DNA of 8,550 nt, from the NCBI GenBank assembly GCA_947581885.1, contig CANPWF010000066.1:1-8550 (forward strand). The letters are read 5' to 3'. The DNA comes from an uncultured Clostridia bacterium. GTDB lineage: Bacteria > Bacillota > Clostridia > Christensenellales > Borkfalkiaceae. The position numbers were made by a program, and so were the translations under genes. Position 1 is the stretch's first letter; each line of letters starts with the position of its first letter. The notes under the pieces were generated by a model that did not search any database, was not told the DNA's origin, and was given only the letters and a program-made list of their open reading frames with translations. Below, piece by piece: positions 1-5,811 of this stretch.

Positions 1-468
1 CAGTTCTTCCTTGCTCATCGGGGGGACATAGCGGTTGAACACGACCATATCGGAGACTTGGATCTTGTCGAACACGAGTTGCCGCATGTTCTTGTTGTAG
101 GTGAGGAAGGTCGTGCTGTCGAAGAAGGTCATCACCTGCGCGATGACCCAACGATCGGGCAACGCGTCGAAGAGCGCGTCGAGGGGGCGCATGCCGTTAA
201 ATTCGATCACGACCCGCTCGGGGCGGTATTTTTTGTCGAGCGAAAGGAAGTGCCCGAGTTCGAGCTCGCTTTCCTCCACGTTCTCGATCGCGAATTTTTT
301 CACCTTGAAACGGGCGGGATCGTATTCGTTCTCCCCCTCTTCGCACACGAGAAGAAGGGTGTTCTCGCCCGAATCGAAACGCTCGTCCTCGAACGTCTCC
401 TGAATGAATTTTGTCTTTCCCGATTCGAGGAAGCCGAGAAAGAGATAGATGGGTACTTGATCAGTCAT
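1..468 (-). CDS. COG0523-like P-loop GTPase (second of a pair), partial at C-terminus
   Basis: The first 156 residues of a CobW/COG0523-type P-loop NTPase are visible; the rest lies beyond the left edge. The Walker A motif is GFLESGKT at residues 12-19, and a Walker B-like strand with an acidic end (RVVIEFNG, 85-92) sits where relatives have EPSG or ETTG. VVFNR (142-146) looks like the start of the base-recognition NKxD motif. CEEGENEYD (42-50) takes the place of the usual NExG..GVD loop. The GxCxCC metal-binding motif of metallochaperone-type members is absent; the segment between switch I and Walker B has no cysteine. The ATG overlaps the TGA of the upstream GTPase gene by 4 bp (ATGA) and has only a weak Shine-Dalgarno, so translation is probably coupled. 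The superfamily is fairly certain. The function is not known; a partner or regulator of the upstream metal-binding GTPase is inferred from position. Confidence 0.85.
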   Translation of the reverse strand, partial: MTDQVPIYLFLGFLESGKTKFIQETFEDERFDSGENTLLLVCEEGENEYDPARFKVKKFAIENVEESELELGHFLSLDKKYRPERVVIEFNGMRPLDALFDALPDRWVIAQVMTFFDSTTFLTYNKNMRQLVFDKIQVSDMVVFNRYVPPMSKEEL

Positions 469-1532
469 TCTTCAAAAAAGAGGGAAGGAAGTTTTTCTTC
501 CGAAAGGTTACAGCCGATAACGCAGAGCCGACCCGTCACCGCGGGCGAACCCGTACGGATGTCGATCTCCCCGGGGACGAAATCGAAATACAGCCACTTC
601 TCCCCGCCGTTCACGATACCCTTCGCGCGAAGGACGGTGCCATACGCGCCGCCGTCGAGGGCGGAAAGCGCGGAGCGGAGCTTTTCCTCGGGAATGACCT
701 TCGCCGTCTCGGTGCCCCAGCTCGTGAACACTTCGTCCGCATGGTGGTGATGATGGTGGCAATGGTGCTCGTGTTCGTCGTCATCGTCATCATCGTGGTG
801 GTGATGGTGGCAGTGATGTTCGTGTTCGTCGTCGTCATCGTCATCATCGTCGTGGTGATGGTGGCAATGGTGTTCGTGCTCGTCGTCATCGTCATCATCA
901 TCTTCCCGCGCCTCATCGGCGAGTTTTTTGAGTTCGGCGGCGAGGCTATCCTTCTGCTCCATGGCGGAAAGGATCTCCTTCCCCGTCAACTTCTCCCAAT
1001 CGGTGGTGACGACCGTCGCCTTGGTGTGCTCCGAAAGGAGCTTTGTCGCCTCCTCCGTCTTGGCGGCATCCGACGTGTGCGAGAGCACGATACAGCTCGC
1101 GTTTTCCACCTGATCGAGGAAGAATTCCCCGAAGTTTTTCAAATACATCTTGCACTTTTTCGCGTCGACGACGGTGCAAAAGGCGTTGAGTTCGCTGTTT
1201 TCGACGGCTGCCCTCTCCACCGCCTTAATCACGTCGGAGAGCTTCCCCACGCCCGACGGCTCGATGACGATCCGATCGGGCGAGAACTTTGCCGCGACTT
1301 CCTTCAATGCCTTGGAGAAATCCCCGACGAGCGAACAGCAAATACAGCCCGAATTCATCTCGGTGATCTCGATGCCCGCGTCCTGCATGAACGCCCCGTC
1401 TACGCCGATCTCGCCGAACTCATTTTCGATGAGGACGATCTTCTCGCCCGCATACGCCTCTTTGACGAGTTTTCTGATGAGCGTCGTCTTCCCTGCGCCC
1501 AAAAATCCCGAAAAAATATCGATCTTGATCAT
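465..1532 (-). CDS. COG0523/CobW-type metal-binding GTPase with Asp/His/Cys-rich repeats
   Basis: A 355-residue G3E-family GTPase. Domains in order: Walker A GFLGAGKTT (9-17); ENEFGEIGVD switch I-type loop (36-45); GCICC (62-66), the CxCC motif that binds Zn or another transition metal at the GTPase core in this family; Walker B RIVIEPSG (87-94); three Asp/His/Cys repeats (211-264); and a CobW C-terminal domain (about 265-355). The usual NKxD base-recognition motif is replaced by SHTSD (151-155). Family members insert or traffic Zn, Co, Ni or other metals in the cytoplasm; the metal here cannot be read from sequence. The start is supported by AGAGG 6 nt upstream. It lies 27 nt after the M29 aminopeptidase gene and overlaps the next GTPase gene by 4 bp, so the three probably form one operon. 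No Zur-like operator is evident upstream. Family assignment is strong; cofactor and client are unknown. Confidence 0.93.
   Translation of the reverse strand: MIKIDIFSGFLGAGKTTLIRKLVKEAYAGEKIVLIENEFGEIGVDGAFMQDAGIEITEMNSGCICCSLVGDFSKALKEVAAKFSPDRIVIEPSGVGKLSDVIKAVERAAVENSELNAFCTVVDAKKCKMYLKNFGEFFLDQVENASCIVLSHTSDAAKTEEATKLLSEHTKATVVTTDWEKLTGKEILSAMEQKDSLAAELKKLADEAREDDDDDDDEHEHHCHHHHDDDDDDDDEHEHHCHHHHHDDDDDDEHEHHCHHHHHHADEVFTSWGTETAKVIPEEKLRSALSALDGGAYGTVLRAKGIVNGGEKWLYFDFVPGEIDIRTGSPAVTGRLCVIGCNLSEEKLPSLFFEE
741..902 (-). repeat. Three tandem in-frame repeats coding Asp-rich/His-rich metal-binding segments
   Basis: Residues 211-264 of the COG0523 GTPase form three direct repeats of 17, 19 and 18 residues. 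Each is a run of 6-8 Asp followed by EHEHHC and 4-6 His. At DNA level they are GAC/GAT and CAC/CAT codon runs of about 51-57 bp per unit, prone to slippage, so copy number probably varies between strains. Each unit has one Cys at a fixed place inside the His run. The insert lies between the GTPase domain and the C-terminal domain, where many COG0523 proteins carry a His-rich loop. Confidence 0.95.
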
Positions 1533-1538
1533 GGTATG

Positions 1539-1543
1539 CCTCT
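1539..1543 (-). promoter_or_regulatory. Ribosome binding site of the COG0523 GTPase gene
   Basis: AGAGG lies 6 nt upstream of the ATG at 1532 and fixes this as the start. The 27-nt gap to the preceding aminopeptidase gene has no room for an obvious separate promoter, so co-transcription is likely. Confidence 0.6.
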
Positions 1544-1559
1544 ATATTGAGAGTTATTC

Positions 1560-2786
1560 TTATTGCGCCCAATTGCCGTTTTTGAAGATGGGGACCCTCG
1601 CCCCGTTCGCGGTTACGCCGACGATTTCGAGATCACGGCTGCCGATCATGAAGTCGACGTGGATCATACTGTCGTTGATGCCCTTTGCATGGATCTCTTC
1701 GAGGGACATCTCCTCAAAGCCCTTCAAACACTCGTTGAAGCCCATACCGAGGGCGAGGTGACAGCTGGCGTTCTCGTCGAACAGGGTATTGTAGAAGAGG
1801 ATGCCCGAATTGTTGATGGGCGAATCGTACGGGATGAGTGCGCACTCGCCGAGCATCTTCGCGCCCTCGTCCATCGAGATCATCTTTTCGAGCAAATGCC
1901 CGTTCTTTTCCGCCTTGACTTCGACGATTTTGCCGTTTTCGAAGCGGACGGAGAAGTTCTCGATGAGTTCCCCCTGATAGGAGAGCGGCTTGGTGGAATA
2001 CACGATCCCCTCCGCTTCCCCCGCCTTGGGCGAGATGAAGATCTCTTCGGACGGGATATTGGGGTTGAAGAAGTTGCCGCTCACCGTCTGCTCTCCGCCC
2101 CCCTTGAAGAGGCTGTTCGGAATGAGCCCGACGCGAAGATCCGTGCCGTTGGAGGACTTGTATTCCAAGGCAACGAGCTTCAAGCGGTTCAAATAGTCGC
2201 ACTTCTGCGCGAGTTCGTCGTTGTGGCGTGCCCAATCCTTGACGGGATCGTTGCCGTCCGCGCGGGAAGCGGACAGGATCGCGTCCCAAAGGTGCTCGAC
2301 GGCAGTGTTCACCATGAGGTCGGGGAACACCTTTTTCGCCCAAGCCTTGCCGGGGACGGCGGCGATGCACCATTGGTACTTGTTTTCCATTTCGTCGCGG
2401 TAGGGCTTCGTCACCTTGGAACGTGCCCCGCGCACCCGCGTGAACTTCTCCTGATCCATCCCGCTGAGCCCGTCGGGATCCTCCGATTCGAGATAGAGCA
2501 TCGCGGGAAGCTGTTCTTTGCGATATTCGAGCTTTTCGATCTCCCACTTCTGGAAGGCGGAAAGCGTCTCCTCTTTCTGATATTTGTAGTGGGTGCGGAC
2601 GAGGGGCTGGTGCGTCCATTCGACGGTGACCTTCCCCGCCCCCGCACGGTACAGTTCCTCGACGACCATCTCGACGAATTCGGGTTGATCGAGTTCGGCG
2701 TTGACGACGACCCACTGCCCTTTGCGGACGTTGATCCCCGTCTTTGCAAGAAGTTTTGCATACCTGCGCATCTGTAATTTATTCAT
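1560..2786 (-). CDS. Aminopeptidase, peptidase family M29 (AmpS/AmpT/PepS type)
   Basis: A 408-residue cytoplasmic metallo-aminopeptidase that removes N-terminal residues from peptides using a two-metal centre (Zn or Co in characterised members). The length matches the family (about 410). Metal ligands of Thermus AmpT (E250, E316, H345, H376, D378) line up by eye with E248 in PSEEIF, E314 in LGECALIP, H343 in SCHLALG, and H376/D378 in IHVDFMIGS. The family's active-site Tyr after the HxALG motif appears to be Phe350. There is no signal peptide. An in-frame ATG 16 codons upstream is rejected because it would lie upstream of the -10 element and has no Shine-Dalgarno, whereas AAGGAGA precedes the chosen ATG. 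It is the first gene of a probable operon with two COG0523-type GTPases, which makes it a possible recipient of the metal they handle (inference). Confidence 0.94.
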   Translation of the reverse strand: MNKLQMRRYAKLLAKTGINVRKGQWVVVNAELDQPEFVEMVVEELYRAGAGKVTVEWTHQPLVRTHYKYQKEETLSAFQKWEIEKLEYRKEQLPAMLYLESEDPDGLSGMDQEKFTRVRGARSKVTKPYRDEMENKYQWCIAAVPGKAWAKKVFPDLMVNTAVEHLWDAILSASRADGNDPVKDWARHNDELAQKCDYLNRLKLVALEYKSSNGTDLRVGLIPNSLFKGGGEQTVSGNFFNPNIPSEEIFISPKAGEAEGIVYSTKPLSYQGELIENFSVRFENGKIVEVKAEKNGHLLEKMISMDEGAKMLGECALIPYDSPINNSGILFYNTLFDENASCHLALGMGFNECLKGFEEMSLEEIHAKGINDSMIHVDFMIGSRDLEIVGVTANGARVPIFKNGNWAQ

Positions 2787-2791
2787 GGTTT

Positions 2792-2798
2792 TCTCCTT
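2792..2798 (-). promoter_or_regulatory. Ribosome binding site of the M29 aminopeptidase
   Basis: AAGGAGA, 5 nt before the ATG at 2786. It decides the start against the upstream in-frame ATG at 2834 and lies almost at the predicted mRNA 5' end. Confidence 0.8.
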
Positions 2799-2805
2799 GA
2801 CCTTG

Positions 2806-2834
2806 ATTATATACCCTTTTCGACGCTTTGTCAA
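2806..2834 (-). promoter_or_regulatory. SigA-type promoter of the aminopeptidase-COG0523 operon
   Basis: The minus strand carries TTGACA (2829-2834) and TATAAT (2806-2811), separated by exactly 17 nt, both perfect matches to the housekeeping consensus. Transcription should begin near 2799, giving a leader of only about 13 nt that is mostly Shine-Dalgarno. No operator-like inverted repeat overlaps the core elements, which suggests constitutive, strong expression (inference). Confidence 0.88.
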
Positions 2835-2838
2835 ACGA

Positions 2839-2862
2839 CGGGCGCGAACAATGCCGCGCCCG
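2839..2862 (-). terminator. GC-rich hairpin after nrdG, weak terminator candidate
   Basis: CGGGCGCG and CGCGCCCG form an 8-bp perfect stem with an 8-nt loop, starting 5 nt after the nrdG TAA. The following bases (TCGTTTGAC) make a poor U-tract, so it may act as a weak terminator or as an mRNA 3' end stabiliser. It ends 4 nt before the -35 hexamer of the next operon. Confidence 0.5.
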
Positions 2863-2867
2863 AAATT

Positions 2868-3389
2868 TTACGGAAGATGCAAGACGGGCTTCCCCTCTTC
2901 GCGCGTTCTGTTAAGATCGAGCACGCGCTGATTGGAAGAGCCGCGGAATTTGAGGCGGATATCCTTCAATTCCTCTTTGAACTGCCCGTCTACAAGGATA
3001 TCGATAAGCTGCAAAAGTTTGCGGGCGGCGGGCGTATCGGCATGGGGTTCCTTCAATTTCCCCATATCGTAGGTATAACCCGTATAGCACCAAATGTTCT
3101 TTTGAGGGAAAGCCTTTTTGACCTTCTCGACGAAGGGAAGGAGGGCGGAGCTGTTCTCGGGTTCGAAGGGATCCCCGCCGAGAAGAGACAGCCCCGAAAT
3201 ATACGTGGGCGCGAGCGCGGAGAAAAGTTCCTCCTCCGTCTCCTCCGTGAAGGGTTTTCCGTAGGAAAAATCCCACGCGATCTCGTTGAAGCACCCCTTG
3301 CAGTGCCTTCTGCAACCCGAAACAAAGAGGGAGACTCTTACTCCCTCTCCGTTTGCGATATCGTATTTTTTGATCTCGGCTACATTCAT
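2868..3389 (-). CDS. nrdG: Anaerobic ribonucleoside-triphosphate reductase activating protein (radical SAM)
   Basis: A 173-residue radical-SAM activase that uses a [4Fe-4S] cluster and S-adenosylmethionine to generate the glycyl radical on NrdD. The cluster motif CRRHCKGC (C26, C30, C33, CX3CX2C) is complete. LSLLGGDPFEPEN (about 68-80) holds the GGD/GGE-type SAM-binding loop. The length suits the short NrdG family rather than longer pyruvate formate-lyase activases. The gene begins 13 nt after nrdD with GGGG about 5 nt before its ATG, so the two are co-transcribed and probably made in step. Confidence comes from both the motif and the partner gene. Confidence 0.96.
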   Translation of the reverse strand: MNVAEIKKYDIANGEGVRVSLFVSGCRRHCKGCFNEIAWDFSYGKPFTEETEEELFSALAPTYISGLSLLGGDPFEPENSSALLPFVEKVKKAFPQKNIWCYTGYTYDMGKLKEPHADTPAARKLLQLIDILVDGQFKEELKDIRLKFRGSSNQRVLDLNRTREEGKPVLHLP

Positions 3390-3402
3390 AAAAGCCCCAA
3401 GT

Positions 3403-5574
3403 TCAAAGGTGAAGGACGCGCTCCTTGATCTCCTGCGTTCTGCCCTGATTCCAATACTGCGTGCCGATGTAGCCGCAGGTGCGCCGCGCGACGTTCATCT
3501 TGGACTGATCGCGGTTGTGGCAGTGCGGGCATTCCCAAAGGAGCTTGCCGTCCTCTTCGACGATCCCGATCTCGCCGTCGTATCCGCAGACTTGGCAATA
3601 GTCGCTCTTGGTATTGAGTTCGGCGTACATGATATTGTCGTAGATGAACTGCATCACCGCGATGACGGCGGGGATATTGTCCTGCATGTTCGGGACTTCG
3701 ACGTAGGAGATGGCACCGCCCGGGGAGAGTTGCTGGAATTCGCTCTCGAATTTGAGCTTGGTGAATGCGTCGATCTTCTCGGTGACATGGACGTGATAGC
3801 TGTTCGTGATGTAATTTTTATCCGTCACGCCCGGGATGATGCCGAACCGCTTTTGGAGGCACTTCGCAAATTTATACGTCGTGCTTTCGAGCGGGGTGCC
3901 GTAGAGGGAGAAATCGATGTTCTCCTTCGCCTTCCACTCCTTGCACCTGTCGTTCATATGCTGCATCACGGCGAGGGCGAAGGGCTTCGCCTCCTCGTCG
4001 GTATGCGATTTGCCCGTCATGTACTTGACGCACTCATACAGCCCCGCATAGCCGAGCGAAATGGTGGAATATCCGCCGTAGAGAAGTTTATCGATCTTCT
4101 CTCCCTTTTTGAGGCGGGCGAGCGCACCGTACTGCCAAAGGATGGGAGCCGCGTCCGAAAGGGTCCCCTTCAAGCGGTTGTGGCGATACATGAGGGCGCG
4201 ATAGCAAAGGTCGAGCCGTTCGTCGAAGATCTTCCAGAACCGTTCTTCGTTCCCGCCCGAAGTGAGCGCGACATCGACGAGGTTGATGGTGACGACACCT
4301 TGGTTGAACCTCCCGTAGTACTTGGGTTTGCCGTTCTCGTCGATGTAGGGGGTGAGGAAACTGCGGCAGCCCATGCAGGTGTAGCAGTGCCCTTCGCCGT
4401 TCTTATCGACCTTGTATTCGAGCATCTTCTTCTCGGAGATATAGTCGGGCACCATGCGCTTGGCGGTGCACTTCGCGGCGAGTTCGGTCAAATACCAATA
4501 CTTGCTCCCCTCGCGGATATTGTCCTCTTCGAGCACATATATGAGCTTGGGGAAGGCGGGCGTGACCCAAACGCCCGATTCGTTCTTCACGCCCTGAATG
4601 CGCTGGTTGAGCGTCTCCTCGATGATCATCGCAAGGTCTTTCCTCTCCCTCTCGTCCCGCGCTTCGCCGAGGTACATAAAGACGGTGACGAAGGGAGCCT
4701 GTCCGTTGGTGGTGAGGAGAGTGACGACCTGATACTGAATGGTCTGGATGCCGCGGCGGATCTCGTCGCGAAGCCGTTTTTCCGCGATGCGGGCGATGCG
4801 CTTTTCATCCGTCACCCCCACATCTTTGAGCTCTTCGGCAACTTCCCCCCGAATCTTCTGACGGGAAATTTCGACGAAAGGCGCGAGATGGGTGAGCGAA
4901 ATGGACTGCCCGCCGTATTGGTTGGAGGCGACCTGCGCGATGATCTGCGTCGCGATATTGCAAGCGGTGGAGAAAGAATGGGGCTTCTCGATGAAGGTGC
5001 CCGAGATGACCGTCCCGTTTTGCAGCATGTCCTCGAGGTTGACGAGGTCGCAATTGTGCATGTGCTGGGCGAAATAGTCGGCATCGTGGAAGTGGATGAT
5101 CCCCTCGTCGTGCGCGGCGACGATCTCGGGAGGGAGAAGGACGCGGCGGGTAAGATCCTTGGAGACTTCCCCCGCCATATAGTCGCGCTGAACGGAGTTG
5201 ACGGTGGGATTCTTGTTGGAATTCTCCTGCTTGACTTCCTCGTTGTTGCACTCGATGAGCGTGAGGATCTGATCGTCCGTCGTGTTGTTGCGGCGGGCGA
5301 GCATGCGGGTATAGCGGTAGGTGATGTACTTCCGCGCGACGGCAAACGCCTTCTTATCCATGATCTGATTCTCGACGAAGTCCTGCACTTCCTCGACGTT
5401 GACGGCGCGGTTGAGGTCGCCCGACAGGGCCTTGACCCTCTCCGCGATGTCCTCGATCTGCGCCTCGGAAAGACGGTTTTCGAGGCTCACCTCGTTGTTC
5501 GCCTTCCTGATCGCGTTGAGGATCTTCTCGATGTCGAAAGGCACCTCGCTTCCGTTGCGCTTGATGATCTTCAT
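3403..5574 (-). CDS. nrdD: Anaerobic (class III) ribonucleoside-triphosphate reductase, large subunit
   Basis: A 723-residue enzyme that reduces ribonucleoside triphosphates to dNTPs without oxygen by glycyl radical chemistry. An N-terminal ATP-cone (about 1-95, beginning MKIIKRNGSEVPFDIEKIL) is the allosteric activity switch. The central barrel has C175 (HNCDL) and the cysteine cluster CYTCMGC (C397, C400, C403), where the substrate-activating thiyl radical is expected. Near the C-terminus, CQVC (660-663) and CPHC (682-685) form the Zn site, and RRTCGYIG carries the radical glycine G701. The length agrees with bacterial NrdD (about 710). An ATG 30 codons upstream is rejected because it lies before the predicted promoter; GGGAGGAG precedes the chosen start. 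The partner nrdG follows. All catalytic landmarks are intact. Two NrdR boxes upstream indicate repression when dNTPs or ATP/dATP signalling demand it. Confidence 0.98.
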   Translation of the reverse strand: MKIIKRNGSEVPFDIEKILNAIRKANNEVSLENRLSEAQIEDIAERVKALSGDLNRAVNVEEVQDFVENQIMDKKAFAVARKYITYRYTRMLARRNNTTDDQILTLIECNNEEVKQENSNKNPTVNSVQRDYMAGEVSKDLTRRVLLPPEIVAAHDEGIIHFHDADYFAQHMHNCDLVNLEDMLQNGTVISGTFIEKPHSFSTACNIATQIIAQVASNQYGGQSISLTHLAPFVEISRQKIRGEVAEELKDVGVTDEKRIARIAEKRLRDEIRRGIQTIQYQVVTLLTTNGQAPFVTVFMYLGEARDERERKDLAMIIEETLNQRIQGVKNESGVWVTPAFPKLIYVLEEDNIREGSKYWYLTELAAKCTAKRMVPDYISEKKMLEYKVDKNGEGHCYTCMGCRSFLTPYIDENGKPKYYGRFNQGVVTINLVDVALTSGGNEERFWKIFDERLDLCYRALMYRHNRLKGTLSDAAPILWQYGALARLKKGEKIDKLLYGGYSTISLGYAGLYECVKYMTGKSHTDEEAKPFALAVMQHMNDRCKEWKAKENIDFSLYGTPLESTTYKFAKCLQKRFGIIPGVTDKNYITNSYHVHVTEKIDAFTKLKFESEFQQLSPGGAISYVEVPNMQDNIPAVIAVMQFIYDNIMYAELNTKSDYCQVCGYDGEIGIVEEDGKLLWECPHCHNRDQSKMNVARRTCGYIGTQYWNQGRTQEIKERVLHL

Positions 5575-5578
5575 AATT

Positions 5579-5586
5579 CTCCTCCC
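5579..5586 (-). promoter_or_regulatory. Ribosome binding site of nrdD
   Basis: GGGAGGAG just upstream of the ATG at 5574, with its GGAGG core 6 nt from the start codon. This decides the start in favour of 5574 over the longer reading from 5664. Confidence 0.85.
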
Positions 5587-5592
5587 TTGCTG

Positions 5593-5606
5593 CCCGAACT
5601 TTCGGG
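5593..5606 (-). other. Small leader hairpin before the nrdD ribosome binding site
   Basis: CCCGA-AAGT-TCGGG is a perfect 5-bp stem (a sixth A-T pair would leave too small a loop) in the nrdD leader, 6 nt upstream of the Shine-Dalgarno. It may influence mRNA stability or ribosome access; no known riboswitch class is recognisable. Confidence 0.4.
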
Positions 5607-5610
5607 GGTG

Positions 5611-5638
5611 AAAAAGCGTCCCCGCGAAAGGGACGCTT
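5611..5638 (-). terminator. Hairpin plus T-tract in the nrdD leader
   Basis: AAGCGTCCC and GGGACGCTT form a perfect 9-bp stem with a 7-nt TTTCGCG loop, followed by TTT so that five T in a row close the element. It has the shape of an intrinsic terminator lying between the nrdD promoter region and nrdD. From the proximal promoter the transcript would begin inside the left arm, making it a 5'-end stem; from the upstream promoter it could act as an attenuator, or stop read-through from pfkB. Confidence 0.5.
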
Positions 5639-5640
5639 CT

Positions 5641-5669
5641 ATCATACAACTTCTCTGAAAACATGTCAA
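5641..5669 (-). promoter_or_regulatory. Proximal SigA-type promoter of nrdDG
   Basis: The minus strand has TTGACA (5664-5669), a 17-nt spacer and TATGAT (5641-5646). Transcription should begin near 5634, giving a leader of about 60 nt. The -35 hexamer lies 7 bp from the nearer NrdR box, so a bound NrdR oligomer could block polymerase. Confidence 0.82.
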
Positions 5670-5676
5670 GCGTTTG

Positions 5677-5692
5677 GCACTATATTTTGTAA
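5677..5692. promoter_or_regulatory. NrdR box 1 (promoter-proximal)
   Basis: GCACTATATTTTGTAA matches the published NrdR box acaCwAtATaTwGtgt at about 12 of 16 positions, including the conserved CwAtAT..TwG core. NrdR is the nucleotide-sensing repressor of bacterial ribonucleotide reductase genes, which fits the adjacent nrdDG operon. Confidence 0.82.
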
Positions 5693-5707
5693 AAATTTTT
5701 TTCGCAA
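5679..5707 (-). promoter_or_regulatory. Possible second, upstream nrdDG promoter overlapping NrdR box 1
   Basis: TTGCGA (5702-5707), a 17-nt spacer and TATAGT (5679-5684) on the minus strand resemble a SigA promoter. The -10 lies wholly inside NrdR box 1, so NrdR binding would directly occlude it. It is weaker than the proximal promoter, and the TATAGT may simply be part of the box. Confidence 0.4.
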
Positions 5708-5723
5708 TCACTATATCTTGTGG
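5708..5723. promoter_or_regulatory. NrdR box 2 (promoter-distal)
   Basis: TCACTATATCTTGTGG matches the NrdR box at about 13 of 16 positions. It starts 31 bp from box 1, with 15 bp between the two. This is three helical turns and the spacing known for paired NrdR boxes, so both sites face the same side of the helix and can bind one NrdR assembly. Confidence 0.85.
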
Positions 5724-5743
5724 TTGTGCCGAATTTTGACGAT

Positions 5744-5771
5744 TTTTGCGCATGAAACATCGGGCGCAAAA
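5744..5771. repeat. Inverted repeat after the PfkB-family gene
   Basis: TTTTGCGC and GCGCAAAA form an 8-bp perfect inverted repeat around a 12-nt centre, 40 nt after the stop of the sugar-phosphate kinase gene. It could fold as a hairpin ending the pfkA-pfkB transcript, but there is no following U-tract on the minus strand. A protein-binding site is the alternative. Confidence 0.45.
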
Positions 5772-5811
5772 TGTTACACGGAAATTTATCCGCTTTGTGA
5801 ACGATCCTTCG

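Noticed and set aside
741..902. CRISPR-like or satellite array suggested by the periodic GTGGTGATG / CATCGTC pattern
   Set aside because: The repeats are in frame within a conserved protein, have no spacers, and are explained by Asp and His codons.
411..1550. A 379-codon plus-strand frame with Val/Met-rich stretches resembling membrane segments
   Set aside because: The hydrophobic stretches are the reverse complement of the Asp/His codon runs in the COG0523 GTPase; no membrane protein is implied.
1542..1555. Possible small hairpin (CTCT-CAATAT-AGAG) over the ribosome binding site of the COG0523 gene
   Set aside because: Only four base pairs, too weak to claim as a regulatory switch.
1563..2777. 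A 404-codon plus-strand frame opposite the M29 aminopeptidase gene
   Set aside because: Pure shadow of a well-supported gene; no family resemblance seen.
3286..5658. A 790-codon open frame on the plus strand opposite nrdD and part of nrdG
   Set aside because: It mirrors the codon pattern of an intact nrdD with all catalytic motifs, lacks any recognisable domain, and has no promoter or ribosome binding site. Long antisense frames arise here because the GC-rich genes avoid TTA, CTA and TCA codons.
5575..5664. A 30-residue N-terminal extension of NrdD
   Set aside because: The upstream ATG lies before the predicted transcription start and inside the promoter, whereas GGAGG precedes the ATG at 5574 and the protein then begins with the normal ATP-cone.
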